Notes: generated by a model not told the origin, from the letters alone. DNA of 64,000 nucleotides from Pseudolysinimonas_A sp947085045 (GCA_947085045.1 CAMTUU010000001.1:186001-250000), one strand, 5' to 3'. Shown: positions 1 through 8,362, numbered from the stretch's first letter. A program made the numbers and translations.

Positions 1-239
1 CGCGTCATCATATGGATCGGGTTCTGCCGGGAGCCCTCCGACTGCTGGGGTCCGTGCGCGTCGAGCGGCAGGGCCAGGTCGAACGACACCCCGGTCCGCA
101 CCAGCCCCGCAGCGGCGACCCGGTGGGCGGGTTCGATGAGGTTGAGCGTTCCGAGCTGGTCGTCATCGCCCCACCGGCCCCAATTCGAGAGCCGGCGCCC
201 GACGTCCCGGAATCCGGAGCCCGTCGGGCCGCCGCTCAC
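1..239 (-). CDS. Cyclase family protein (kynurenine formamidase-like), N-terminal part, cut by window edge
   Basis: Reading the minus strand from the GTG at 239 gives about 79 residues with no stop before the edge. The peptide contains WGRWGDDDQLGTLNLI, a later RTG-SFDLALPLD stretch and NPIHMM, the usual N-terminal pattern of metal-dependent cyclase/kynurenine-formamidase-like hydrolases. The GTG overlaps the TGA of the upstream permease (GTGA), so it is the next cistron of the transport/catabolic operon. In such operons these enzymes probably hydrolyse a ring or ester; the substrate here is unknown. The metal-binding HxGTHxD part lies outside the window. Confidence 0.75.
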   Translation of the reverse strand, partial: MSGGPTGSGFRDVGRRLSNWGRWGDDDQLGTLNLIEPAHRVAAAGLVRTGVSFDLALPLDAHGPQQSEGSRQNPIHMMT

Positions 240-1240
240 GAGGCGGTCCGACGGGTGAGGCGGCGAGTGTTGAACGAGTCGAGCAGCACCGCGAGGAAGA
301 TCAGCGCACCCTGAACGAACTGCACCCAGAACGACGACACGTTCAGCAGCGTGAGCCCGTTGTTGATGACGCCGATCAGAAGCACGCCGATGAGGGTACC
401 GAGCATGCTGCCTTTGCCGCCGAACAGACTCGTTCCGCCGATCACGACCGCCGCGATCACCTGCAGTTCGGTACCGTTCGCCGCGTTGGGCGTCGCCGAG
501 TCGAGGCGGCCGAGCAGGATGATGGCTGCGACGCCCGCCGTGATCCCCGCGATCACATAGGCGGCGAAGATCACGCCGCGCACGTTGATGCCGGCGAGCC
601 GAGCAGCTTCCGCGTTGCCGCCGACGGCGTAGACGCGATGGCCGAAGGTGGTGCGGGAGAGCACGAAATGTGCGATCAGGAACATCACGACGGTGACCAG
701 AGCCGAGGTCTTCACGTCGAGGATCGCCGACGATCCGAGCCAGTTCAGTTCGCCGGGCAGGCTGTAGACCGACTGGCCCTGGCTGATCTGCAGTGTCAGA
801 CCGCGTGCCATCCCCATCACCGCGAGGGTGACGATGAACGGGGCGAGCCGGAGCCAGGCGACGGAGGCGCCGTTCACGGCGCCCACTCCGGCGGCCACCA
901 GGATGACGACGAGGATGCCGACGAACCCATTGTCGGTCGCTTTCGCGGCGATCGCGCCGAGCATCCCGGAGAGGGCGATGTTGGAGCCCACCGCGAGATC
1001 GATGCCACTCGTGATAATGACGAACGTCGCCCCGATCGCGGCGATGCCGACGACGGCACTCTGCGTGACGATGTTCGTCAGGTTGCTCGCCGTCAGGAAG
1101 TTCGGGGTCAGGAACGACAACGCGACCGACACGATCACGAGCGCGACGATGATCGGCGCGATGTTGCTGTTCACCATGCGACGGCCGACCGTCGCGGCCT
1201 GGGAGCCGAAGCTCGGCGCGGTCACCGGGGACTGACTCAT
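236..1240 (-). CDS. Sugar-type ABC transporter permease (RbsC family)
   Basis: 334 residues, about ten hydrophobic segments, typical length of the RbsC/AraH family. It carries the family signature around GIDLAVGSNIALSGMLGA in the first third and AAVVIGGTSLFGGKGS in the last third. It forms the membrane channel of an importer with the neighbouring ATPase and lipoprotein. Its ATG overlaps the ATPase stop by four bases (ATGA) and its stop overlaps the cyclase start. Because the operon also encodes dehydroquinate/dehydroshikimate enzymes, the cargo may be a quinate- or shikimate-like cyclitol rather than ribose; that is inference. Confidence 0.93.
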   Translation of the reverse strand: MSQSPVTAPSFGSQAATVGRRMVNSNIAPIIVALVIVSVALSFLTPNFLTASNLTNIVTQSAVVGIAAIGATFVIITSGIDLAVGSNIALSGMLGAIAAKATDNGFVGILVVILVAAGVGAVNGASVAWLRLAPFIVTLAVMGMARGLTLQISQGQSVYSLPGELNWLGSSAILDVKTSALVTVVMFLIAHFVLSRTTFGHRVYAVGGNAEAARLAGINVRGVIFAAYVIAGITAGVAAIILLGRLDSATPNAANGTELQVIAAVVIGGTSLFGGKGSMLGTLIGVLLIGVINNGLTLLNVSSFWVQFVQGALIFLAVLLDSFNTRRLTRRTAS

Positions 1241-2754
1241 GACTTGACTGCTCCGTTCTGATTCGCCCCGCCAGAGGCGAGGTGCAGGATCTGTTCGCGT
1301 TCGAAGCGATCGCGCGGGAGCTCCGCGACGATCTGCCCGGCGGCGAGGACGTAGACGCGGTCGGCGACCGCGAGGACCTCGTCGGTGTCCGAGCTGCAGA
1401 CGAACACGGCGGTGCCGCGTTCGGCGAGGTCGAAGATCTGCGCGTAGATCCCCGACTTGGCGCCGACGTCAACGCCGCGGGTGGGGTCGTCGAAGAACGC
1501 GACCCGGGGGGCGCGCTCCGAGAGCCGGGCGACGACGACCTTCTGCTGGTTGCCGCCGGACAGTTCGCCGACCGCCTGCCGCGGCGAGCGGAGGCGGATG
1601 CTGTAGTCCTGCCCGATGCGGGACGCGCGACGCAGCGCGGCTCGCGGTCGAAGCATCCCGAACCGCGAAACCTCGCGGTAGTCGCCGTAGAACAGGTTCG
1701 ATTCGATCGATCCGGTGAGCACGAGACCGTCTTGCTTGCGGTCCTCGGGGGCGTAGAGCAGCCCTCGGCGGATCGCCGCGCGCAGAGAGCCCGGGCGCAC
1801 CGGGATGCCGTCGACCGTGATCGTGCCGGACGAGACCGGCGACACTCCCGACAGGGCGCGCATCAGTTCGGTCCGGCCTGCACCGGCGAGGCCGACGAGT
1901 CCGACGATCTCAGCGGCGCGCGCCGTCACCGAGGCACCGCGCACCCCCGGAGCCTGAATTCCGTCGGCGACGAGAACCGTCTCGCCGAGGGCTCGCTCGC
2001 GCCACGGATACGCCTCGTCGAGGTCTTTCGCGAGCATTGTGCGCACGAGGGTGGGTTCGTCCCACTCGGCGATCGGGCCGTCGCCGACCTTGCGGCCGTC
2101 GCGGAGCACGACGAGCCGATCGGCGATCTCGAACAGCTCGTCGAGGTGATGGGTCACGTAGAGGATCGCAAGGCCTTCATCCCGGAGTCCGCGGACCACC
2201 TCGAGAAGGGTCTCGACGTCGCGTTCAGGCAGCGCGGAGGTCGGCTCGTCGAGTACGAGGACGCGGGCCTCGCGGACGAGACATCGGGCGATCTCCGCGA
2301 GTTGCCGCTGAGCGATGCTGAGCGACCGGATAGGGGTGTCGAGATCGACGTGCCCGAGTCCGACGCGCGCGAGCCCCTGACGGGCGCGACGGCGGTTCTC
2401 GCGCTGCCGCTTGATCCCACCGCGCGCCGTCAGGTTGCCGAGCAGCACGTTCTCGAGCAGCGACATGTCGGGGATGTCGGTCAGCTCCTGGTAGATGACG
2501 CTCACCCCGACCGCGATGACCGCGTGCGGGGTCGAGGGGAGGGGTCGCCCATCGAGGGTGACCGTGCCCGCGGATGGCGCGGTGGCTCCGGAGAGGATCC
2601 GGATCAGTGTCGACTTGCCCGCACCGTTCTCGCCGACGAGGCCGGTGACGGTGCCCCCATCGAGGGCGAATCCGACCTCGTGCAGGACCTGAACGGACCC
2701 GAACGACTTGGAGACGCCCTCGAGGGAGACGAGGGCTGGATCAGCCGACTTCAT
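1237..2754 (-). CDS. Sugar-type ABC transporter ATP-binding protein (RbsA-like, two ATPase domains)
   Basis: 505 residues with two fused nucleotide-binding domains, as in RbsA/MglA/XylG. Domain 1 has Walker A GENGAGKST (residues about 41-49), signature SIAQRQLAEIARCL and Walker B VLVLDEPT. Domain 2 has a degenerate Walker A (GLAGAGRTE), signature LSGGNQQKVVVARL and VAFFDDPTRGVD, the normal asymmetry of this family. The gene starts 14 bases inside the end of the binding-protein gene, implying translational coupling. It energises import together with the permease. Confidence 0.94.
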   Translation of the reverse strand: MKSADPALVSLEGVSKSFGSVQVLHEVGFALDGGTVTGLVGENGAGKSTLIRILSGATAPSAGTVTLDGRPLPSTPHAVIAVGVSVIYQELTDIPDMSLLENVLLGNLTARGGIKRQRENRRRARQGLARVGLGHVDLDTPIRSLSIAQRQLAEIARCLVREARVLVLDEPTSALPERDVETLLEVVRGLRDEGLAILYVTHHLDELFEIADRLVVLRDGRKVGDGPIAEWDEPTLVRTMLAKDLDEAYPWRERALGETVLVADGIQAPGVRGASVTARAAEIVGLVGLAGAGRTELMRALSGVSPVSSGTITVDGIPVRPGSLRAAIRRGLLYAPEDRKQDGLVLTGSIESNLFYGDYREVSRFGMLRPRAALRRASRIGQDYSIRLRSPRQAVGELSGGNQQKVVVARLSERAPRVAFFDDPTRGVDVGAKSGIYAQIFDLAERGTAVFVCSSDTDEVLAVADRVYVLAAGQIVAELPRDRFEREQILHLASGGANQNGAVKS

Positions 2755-3775
2755 CCGCCCAGATCCCGTACTCCGCGACCTCCGCGGAGTCGATGTTCGC
2801 CGGCGTGATGACCTGGCCGGGCCACTCGATGAAGCCGGTGACGGTCTCGCCGGACTCGATCGCTGCGATCTTCTCCATCACCAGCTCGGAGAGCCGGATC
2901 GGGTTGGAGGCGACCGTCATGTCCTGCCGGTTGGCGCGGATGTCCGCGATCGCCGGGGCCGGAGCGTCGTTGCCGGTCACGAAGATGTGACCGTCCTCGC
3001 CGACCGGCACGAACAGCCCGGCCGCCTCGATCGCCTTCGTGGAGCCCTGCGCCTCGCTGTCGTTGGCGTTCATGACCGCGTCGATATCGGGGTGCGCCTG
3101 GAGGATCGTCGACATCGCCGTGAAGGTCTTGTCGGTGTCGAATCCGCCGTCCTGGCGGGCGACGACCTCGATGTCCGGGTACTGGCCGATGATGTTGTCG
3201 AACCCGGTCGTGCGGTCGGCTCCGGCGGCGCTGCCCGCGATGCCCTGCATCTCGACGACCTTGCCGCGCGGCTCTCCGTACTTCTCGGTGAGGAAGTCGA
3301 CGATCCCCTGAGCGCTCTGTTCACCGATCGTGACGTGGTCCATCGCGACGGTGAACTGGATGGCATCCGAGTCGATCGTGTCGGAGATCGCGACCATCGT
3401 CACCCCCGCCTCGGCAGCCGCCTCGACGGCCGGCACGATCGCGGAGGCGTCGGCCGGGCTGACGATGATGTAGTCCGCACCCTGGCTGACCAGGTTCTGG
3501 ATGTCGCTCGCCTGGACGTTGTTGTCACCGTTCGAGTTGGTCTGGATGAGCTTGAAACCGTACTCGTCAGCACCGTCCTCGAGGCCCTTGATCAGGCCGG
3601 CGAAGTAGGGGTTGGTGAGGGTGTAGCCGGAGTATCCGACGACGATCTCGCCGTCGTCGGCTCCGCCGCCGTTCTCGGCGGAGGCGCATCCGGTCGCGGC
3701 GAATGCGACAGCGGCCGCGACGGTGAGGGCACCGACGAGGCGACGGTAATGGGGTGTTCCGGTTCGAGGAGTCAC
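2741..3775 (-). CDS. ABC transporter substrate-binding lipoprotein (periplasmic-binding-protein-like, RbsB type)
   Basis: 344 residues from the GTG at 3775, chosen because AGGAAGG lies just upstream and the reading then begins with a short basic stretch, a hydrophobic segment and the lipobox ATGCAS (lipidated Cys about residue 27). An upstream in-frame start at 3898 would put a non-signal sequence first. The mature part follows the type I sugar-binding fold (IVGYSGYTLTNPYFAGLIKG, SQGADYIIVSPADAS, ITGND-like segment). It is the exported ligand receptor for the RbsA/RbsC-like pair downstream. Ligand unknown; the quinate/shikimate genes next door suggest a cyclitol or hydroxylated ring acid. Confidence 0.92.
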   Translation of the reverse strand: MTPRTGTPHYRRLVGALTVAAAVAFAATGCASAENGGGADDGEIVVGYSGYTLTNPYFAGLIKGLEDGADEYGFKLIQTNSNGDNNVQASDIQNLVSQGADYIIVSPADASAIVPAVEAAAEAGVTMVAISDTIDSDAIQFTVAMDHVTIGEQSAQGIVDFLTEKYGEPRGKVVEMQGIAGSAAGADRTTGFDNIIGQYPDIEVVARQDGGFDTDKTFTAMSTILQAHPDIDAVMNANDSEAQGSTKAIEAAGLFVPVGEDGHIFVTGNDAPAPAIADIRANRQDMTVASNPIRLSELVMEKIAAIESGETVTGFIEWPGQVITPANIDSAEVAEYGIWADEVG

Positions 3776-3894
3776 CTTTGAATCCTTCCTGTTCTGGACT
3801 ACGTGATGGTGCAGTGGATATGTGGGGTGGTGCAGAGCGCCACGGAGGACGCGTTTCCGGCCGCGGCGGGGCGCCGCGGAGGTCTGGGCGGAGG

Positions 3895-5712
3895 TCATTC
3901 GAAACCTCCGCGAACGGGGTCGGCGCGCAGCGCGGCGAGGCGCACCGGCGCATTGACGGCGCCGAAGCCCTGGTACCCGAGGTCGCGCTGGACCAGCTCG
4001 AACTGGAACCGTCCGAGTGGCCGCAGGTAGGCGTGCAGGAACTGCGCCTCCCCCTCCCGATCGACGAGGATCCGGAGGGCGCGCAGCTCGGCGACCTCGT
4101 CGTCAGCGAGGCCGAGGCGGGCCTGGGCGTCGTCGTAGTAGTTGTCGGGGATGTCGAGGAGGGCGACACCACGGGCGTCGAGAGCCCGCACGGTCGCGCG
4201 GAGGTCGGTCGTGCCGAGCGCGACGTGGTTGACGAGACCGGTACCGGACTCGCCTGCTGCGGGTGGAACGTTGAGCACGATCCGAACGGGGTCACCACTC
4301 CGGGAGCGCAACGAGCGGCTCGACACCAGTCCGCCCTCGCTCGGTACATCGACAGGTGCGGCCCCGTCGAGGTCGAACAGCCCGCGGAAGAAGAGCAACG
4401 CCTCCGGGGTGCGACGCCACGGCATGACGAGCGCGACGTGGTCGACGTCGACGATCCCGAGCCCGAAGGCCTCCGCCGCGTGCTCGCCGAACTCCGCGGT
4501 CCAGCCCGCGTCGGCGGGATCCGAGACGACGAGGGTTCCATCGGGCGCAGCGAACCCGTCGAGGCGGACCTCGACATCGGGCTGCTCGTCGCGCGGGACG
4601 CGGGGGATGAGCAGGGCGCCGGCCCGCCCGACGACGTCGGGGGCACCGGCGACATCGAGACCGAGGGAGGCGACGGCCGTCTCTCGCCCGAGCAGGGCGT
4701 CGTTGACGATGATCCGCGCACGGCCCTGCTCCCACAGCTGCGCGTCCTTGCGGCGGTGCGACCCGCGCAGGGCGAAGCCGAGGCCCGCCAGCTGGTCGCG
4801 GACGGCGGTCCCCTCGCCGGGCTCCAGCTCGACGAACGAGAAGCCGTCGACGACCGGAGCCGCCGGGATCACGGCCACGTCGGAGTTGCCGCGACCCCCG
4901 ACCCGCAGGCGCTCTTCGAGCAGCACGAGCGAGCGCCGCGCGTCCCGGGCGGTCACGGCCGGCGAACCCTGGCGGAAGACGTCGTTGAACACCTCGAGGG
5001 AGAGCGGCCCGCCATAGCCCGCGTCCAGCACGCGCGCGGTGAAGTCGGCGAGGTTCCAGTCGCCCTCGCCCGGGAACAGGCGATGATGTCGGCTCCAGCT
5101 CAGGACGTCGAGCGACATGGGCGTCGCGTCGGCGAGCTGGAGGTAGAAGATCTTCTCTCCCGGGATCGTCGCGATGCCGTCCAGGCGCGAGCCGCGGGAC
5201 AGCACGTGGAAGCTGTCCAGGCAGATCCCGAGCGCGGGATGATCCGCTGCCTCGACAATCTCCCATGCGATGTCGTAGGTGGAGACGAACCGACCCCAGG
5301 CGAGCGCTTCGTAGGCGACGCGGACGCCGTGGTCGGCGGCGACGTCCGCCAGCCGCGAGAGCTGGTCGATCGCGAGTTCGGGCGCATCTTCAGTCGCGGT
5401 GGCGACGTTCGAGCAGACCAGCGCAGTGCTCGCGCCGAGCCGCTCCATGAGGGCGAACTTGCGGCGGGCCCGTTCGAGCGCGCGCTCGAACTCGTCGCGA
5501 CGCGTGCCTTCGATGTCGCGCAGCGGCTGAAAGAGGTCGAGCGTGAGTCCGTCGTCGGCCAGCCGGCTCCGCACTTCCTCGGGTGACATCCGGCTCGCGA
5601 TCAGGTCGGGCTCGAACAGCTCGATACCGTCGAAGCGGGCGCGCGCGATCGCGCTGATCTTCTCGTCGAGCGACCCGCTGATGCAGACGGTCGCGATCGA
5701 GGCGCGGCTCAT
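3895..5712 (-). CDS. 3-dehydroshikimate dehydratase, QsuB type (isomerase-like domain fused to HPPD-like VOC domain)
   Basis: 605 residues. Residues 1-280 form an AP-endonuclease-2/sugar-isomerase TIM barrel with the expected metal ligands Glu135 (YEALAWG), Asp166 (CLDSFHV), Gln192 (LQLADA) and Glu240 (SLEVFND). Residues about 290-605 are two vicinal-oxygen-chelate repeats like 4-hydroxyphenylpyruvate dioxygenase (DHVALVMPW, NHVALGTTD). This is the architecture of QsuB and QuiC1, which dehydrate 3-dehydroshikimate to protocatechuate. The ATG overlaps the dehydrogenase stop (ATGA). It completes a quinate/shikimate to protocatechuate route with the two upstream enzymes. Confidence 0.9.
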   Translation of the reverse strand: MSRASIATVCISGSLDEKISAIARARFDGIELFEPDLIASRMSPEEVRSRLADDGLTLDLFQPLRDIEGTRRDEFERALERARRKFALMERLGASTALVCSNVATATEDAPELAIDQLSRLADVAADHGVRVAYEALAWGRFVSTYDIAWEIVEAADHPALGICLDSFHVLSRGSRLDGIATIPGEKIFYLQLADATPMSLDVLSWSRHHRLFPGEGDWNLADFTARVLDAGYGGPLSLEVFNDVFRQGSPAVTARDARRSLVLLEERLRVGGRGNSDVAVIPAAPVVDGFSFVELEPGEGTAVRDQLAGLGFALRGSHRRKDAQLWEQGRARIIVNDALLGRETAVASLGLDVAGAPDVVGRAGALLIPRVPRDEQPDVEVRLDGFAAPDGTLVVSDPADAGWTAEFGEHAAEAFGLGIVDVDHVALVMPWRRTPEALLFFRGLFDLDGAAPVDVPSEGGLVSSRSLRSRSGDPVRIVLNVPPAAGESGTGLVNHVALGTTDLRATVRALDARGVALLDIPDNYYDDAQARLGLADDEVAELRALRILVDREGEAQFLHAYLRPLGRFQFELVQRDLGYQGFGAVNAPVRLAALRADPVRGGFE

Positions 5713-6581
5713 GGATCGCTCCTGCCCACGGGTGCACCGGAGACGAGGTCGAGGAAGTGAGCGCGCATCCGCGTTTCGTCCGGCTCGACCCCGGTGATCA
5801 GCCGGATGCTGTCGACGGCTTGCCCGACGGCCATGCGCCCGCCGTCGAGTACGCGGTGCCCCGCCGCACGCGCGACCTGCAGGAGCTCCGTCGCGAGCGG
5901 GAGGTAGACGACGTCAGCCACCCAGGCGGACGGCTGGAGCAGGCCGACGTCGATCGGCACGCCCGGGCTGAGCGCCATGCCGGTCGGAGTCGCGTTCACG
6001 ACTCCCGTGGCGCGGACGAGTTCGCCGGCCAGGTCAGCGAGCGCGACTGCGCGGATGGTGTCGTTGCCGAAGGTCGCGCGGTGACGATCGGCAAGTTCGT
6101 CGGCTCGGGCGGCCGTGACGTCGGCGACGACGAGGTCACGCACGCCGAGGTCGAGAAGTGCATATGCGGTCGCCGCCCCGGCGCCACCAGCGCCCACCTG
6201 CACGACTCGATCCGCGGCGACGTCGCCGAGACCCTGCTCGACGGCACGTCGGAAACCGGTCCAGTCGGTGTTGTGACCGATGGTGCGACCTTCGCGGTAG
6301 ATCACGAGGTTGACGGCCGCGAGCCGCTCGGCGGCCGGGCTCAGCTCGTCGAGGAGCGGGATGATGCGCTGCTTGAAGGGGTGGGTGACGTTGAGGGCGT
6401 CGAAGCCGGCCTCAACGACCTCAGCCGCGATGCGGGGCAGGTCGTCGATCTGGTCGCCGCGCTCGGCGATGTCGATGATCCGGTACTCGTAGCCGAGCCC
6501 GAGGTGCTCCGCTTCGCGGCGATGCATCGGCGGGGTGAGCGAGCGCATGATCCCTTCGCCGAGAAGTCCGACGAGCGTCAT
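5709..6581 (-). CDS. Quinate/shikimate dehydrogenase (AroE/QsuD family)
   Basis: 290 residues from the ATG at 6581. The substrate site has Ser-Leu-Thr (RSLTPPMH) where biosynthetic AroE has Ser-x-Ser; the Ser/Thr pair is typical of quinate/shikimate dehydrogenases. The catalytic lysine is in NVTHPFKQR. The Rossmann loop GAGGAGAAT is followed by an acidic residue (VVADV) instead of the NRT of NADP enzymes, suggesting NAD use and an oxidative, catabolic direction. The start overlaps the aroQ stop (ATGA). It would oxidise shikimate to 3-dehydroshikimate and/or quinate to 3-dehydroquinate. Confidence 0.9.
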   Translation of the reverse strand: MTLVGLLGEGIMRSLTPPMHRREAEHLGLGYEYRIIDIAERGDQIDDLPRIAAEVVEAGFDALNVTHPFKQRIIPLLDELSPAAERLAAVNLVIYREGRTIGHNTDWTGFRRAVEQGLGDVAADRVVQVGAGGAGAATAYALLDLGVRDLVVADVTAARADELADRHRATFGNDTIRAVALADLAGELVRATGVVNATPTGMALSPGVPIDVGLLQPSAWVADVVYLPLATELLQVARAAGHRVLDGGRMAVGQAVDSIRLITGVEPDETRMRAHFLDLVSGAPVGRSDP

Positions 6582-7024
6582 GCGGCGGCCCTCACCCGGC
6601 GGTCGAGGAGGTAGAGCGCAGCGAGGTAGGAGTCGGGTCCGGCCCCGGAGATGGTCGCCGCAGCGGTCTCGGCGACATACGAGATGCGGCGGTAAGGTTC
6701 GCGGCGGTGCACGTTCGTGAGGTGCACCTCGATCACCGGCACCGGGATCGCCCCCACCGCATCGCGGACGGCGATCGACGTGTGGGTGAGCGCCGACGGG
6801 TTGAGGATGACGCCGTCTGCGGTCTCCCGCGCGGCGTGGATGGCGTCGATCAGCACGCCCTCGTGATTGGTCTGCAGAAACTCCGCGGTCCAGCCGAGCG
6901 CGGTCGCCTCGTCGCGCACGAAGGCTTCGATCTGCGCGAGCGTGGTCGTGCCGTAGACCGCGGGCTCGCGTTCCCCCAGCAAGTTGAGGTTCGGCCCGTT
7001 CAGCACCAGAAGGCGGTGAGGCAT
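6578..7024 (-). CDS. aroQ: Type II 3-dehydroquinate dehydratase
   Basis: 148 residues from the ATG at 7024, which puts the usual LLVLNGPNLNLLG at the N-terminus; an in-frame start at 7063 would add a 13-residue tail. Type II motifs are present: the lid with Arg-Glu-Pro and Tyr (GEREPAVYG), NPSALTHTS and EVHLTNVHRREPYR with the catalytic His. It interconverts 3-dehydroquinate and 3-dehydroshikimate. Lying with a QsuB-like dehydratase and an NAD-type dehydrogenase, it probably serves quinate degradation (QsuC role) rather than chorismate biosynthesis. Confidence 0.92.
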   Translation of the reverse strand: MPHRLLVLNGPNLNLLGEREPAVYGTTTLAQIEAFVRDEATALGWTAEFLQTNHEGVLIDAIHAARETADGVILNPSALTHTSIAVRDAVGAIPVPVIEVHLTNVHRREPYRRISYVAETAAATISGAGPDSYLAALYLLDRRVRAAA

Positions 7025-7039
7025 GTCGTCGTCGACTCC

Positions 7040-7061
7040 GTACGTAGTAACTAGTTCGTAC
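7040..7061. promoter_or_regulatory. Imperfect 22-bp dyad, candidate TetR operator
   Basis: The gap between the TetR gene and aroQ contains an inverted repeat with outer arms GTACG and CGTAC and eight of eleven positions matching in the half-sites. It sits 16 bases before the aroQ start. A TetR-family dimer site of this size upstream of the genes it controls is the usual arrangement, so binding by the adjacent TetR protein is likely but inferred. Confidence 0.5.
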
Positions 7062-7108
7062 ATTAGTGAGCGAGAGGCACGCCGTCAACCGCGCCGCAGG
7101 CGACGACG

Positions 7109-7735
7109 TCAGGCGTGCCGGCCGATGCCCTCGACGTAGGCGCGGATCGCGACGGATCCGGCGTCGTGCGTCGACGGCCCGGTGCCGCCGTTCGCGAAGT
7201 GCGTGCGGAACTCGAGCACCGACACCATCCAGGTCGCGAAGACGGCCACGGCGTCGATGCGCGGACCCGGGTCGTCGGCATCCACTCCCGCCGTCGCGCG
7301 GAACCTGTCGGTCAGCACGTCCTGCGCGGCCACCCAGCGCTGCATGATGTGACCGGCGATCTCGGGCGACCCGCCGCCGATGAACTCCAGCACCGGGTGC
7401 AGCACCGACACCTCGTCGACCTTCTTGTTGTCGTCCCAGCCGTTCGACGTCATCGTCTCGAGCGTGCGGGCGAGGGTGTCGTCGAGCCGCTCCCCCGCCG
7501 GCCGCTCCCCCATCAGACGGATGAACTCGTTGAGCCAGGTGTCGAAGAAGTCGAGGAGGATCGCCGCCTTCGACTCGAAATGCAGGTAGAGCGTGCGGAT
7601 CGCGACGTCGGCCGAGGTCGCGATCTCGTCCATCGAGGTGGCGGCGTAGCCCTTCTCGAGGAACAGGGCGTTCGCCGCGGCCGCGATCTTGCGATGCGTC
7701 TCCGCTTTGCGCAGCTCGTTTCGACTGGGGGTCAC
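7109..7735 (-). CDS. TetR/AcrR family transcriptional regulator
   Basis: 208 residues starting at GTG 7735. The N-terminal helix-turn-helix is typical (KIAAAANALFLEKGYAATSMDEIATSADVAIRTLYLHFESKAAIL, residues about 15-60). The C-terminal ligand-binding domain is not diagnostic. It lies upstream of, and in the same direction as, the dehydroquinate dehydratase operon with an 84-base gap holding a dyad. It is the best candidate regulator of the quinate/shikimate genes. Corynebacterium uses a LysR-type QsuR for the equivalent genes, so a TetR regulator would be a different solution. Confidence 0.88.
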   Translation of the reverse strand: MTPSRNELRKAETHRKIAAAANALFLEKGYAATSMDEIATSADVAIRTLYLHFESKAAILLDFFDTWLNEFIRLMGERPAGERLDDTLARTLETMTSNGWDDNKKVDEVSVLHPVLEFIGGGSPEIAGHIMQRWVAAQDVLTDRFRATAGVDADDPGPRIDAVAVFATWMVSVLEFRTHFANGGTGPSTHDAGSVAIRAYVEGIGRHA

Positions 7736-7777
7736 GCGGTCGAATCTACCGGCGTCGACGGCGCATCGAGGAGAAGC

Positions 7778-7809
7778 AGAAGGCCCCGGTCGTAGGACCG
7801 GGGCCTTCT
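7778..7809. terminator. Strong hairpin terminator between TetR gene and tRNA fragment
   Basis: A perfect 14-bp stem (AGAAGGCCCCGGTC, loop GTAG, then its complement) lies just beyond the 3' end of the tRNA-fMet fragment on the minus strand. It is GC-rich with flanking T/A-rich arms, so it could end transcription both ways. It is probably the original tRNA terminator left on the chromosome side of the junction. Confidence 0.75.
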
Positions 7810-7829
7810 TGTCCGGCGACCCGGATCTG

Positions 7830-7864
7830 TTGCGGGGACAGGATTTGAACCTGCGACCTCTGGG
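7830..7864 (-). repeat. Orphan 3' half of initiator tRNA-fMet: probable attachment site (att) of the ICE
   Basis: On the minus strand the 35 bases read as the 3' anticodon stem (CCCAG), variable loop AGGTC, T-arm GCAGG-TTCAAAT-CCTGT, acceptor CCCCGCA and discriminator A. The A at position 72, facing a C1, is a hallmark of bacterial initiator tRNA. No CCA is encoded. The match stops abruptly at 7864, where the anticodon should follow. A tRNA 3' end followed by its terminator on one side and foreign genes on the other is the classical product of tyrosine-integrase insertion; the repaired full tRNA should lie beyond 64,000. Confidence 0.8.
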
Positions 7865-7906
7865 GGTGCGCTGGTCACCTGCCGGGCATCGGAAGAACTC
7901 GGAGGA

Positions 7907-7934
7907 TCGCGGAACTCGTTGGATTGTCGCGGAA
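7907..7934. repeat. Two direct repeats of TCGCGGAA, 20 bp apart, inside the left ICE end
   Basis: TCGCGGAA occurs at 7907-7914 and 7927-7934, exactly two helical turns apart, each preceded by a GGAT-like run, 43 bases inside the probable att core. Short direct repeats near the core are typical of integrase arm or Xis binding sites. The function is inferred. Confidence 0.35.
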
Positions 7935-8017
7935 GGACCGCTCTGCTGACTACGGAGTGTAGTGGAGCAGTATGGGGATCAGGCCGACTGTAAGCGGCAG
8001 CAAAACGACTGGACTGC

Positions 8018-8362
8018 TCAATCCGCCAAGGCCATCCGGTGCTCCGCCTGGACTGAATCGCGCCGCTCGCGAAGCCGGACCCGAGCCAGTAGGAAGAGGC
8101 TGAGCGGCCCGAACACAAGGAACTTCAGCGCGTTCCAGATGAACAGCAGCACTAGCAGGTAGAGCCAGCCCGGCCCGCCGTCAGCGATCCAGAGGGTCAG
8201 CAGCCATGCGCCGAGCAGGTACGGCGCGGCGATTAGCATGGCGGGCACGCCCCACTTCAATCCGCGCCGCGAGCGCAGCGCGTCGAGCAGGATGTTCGTC
8301 GGCATGTACGTCCGCAGGAACAGCCGAACATGGATGCTGAGATTCCAGAGCAGTCGGAACAT
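8018..8362 (-). CDS. Small integral membrane protein of mobile elements, function unknown
   Basis: 114 residues from the ATG at 8362 (MFRLLWNLSIHVRLFLRTYMP...); an in-frame ATG at 8410 is possible. Two strong transmembrane stretches (about residues 35-55 and 60-90) are followed by a basic, cytoplasm-like tail. Proteins with this MFRLLWNLSIH-MPTNILLDALR pattern are, from memory, common beside mobile elements in Actinobacteria, but I know no function. It is the first gene inside the element. Confidence 0.7.
   Translation of the reverse strand: MFRLLWNLSIHVRLFLRTYMPTNILLDALRSRRGLKWGVPAMLIAAPYLLGAWLLTLWIADGGPGWLYLLVLLFIWNALKFLVFGPLSLFLLARVRLRERRDSVQAEHRMALAD

Noticed and set aside
1282..2808. 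508-residue open frame opposite the RbsA-like gene
   Set aside because: Antisense of a clear ABC ATPase, no ribosome site or motif.
3754..5586. 610-residue open frame on the plus strand
   Set aside because: It is antisense to the QsuB-like gene; composition is Arg/Glu/Asp/Gly-rich with no motif, a usual shadow of high-GC coding.
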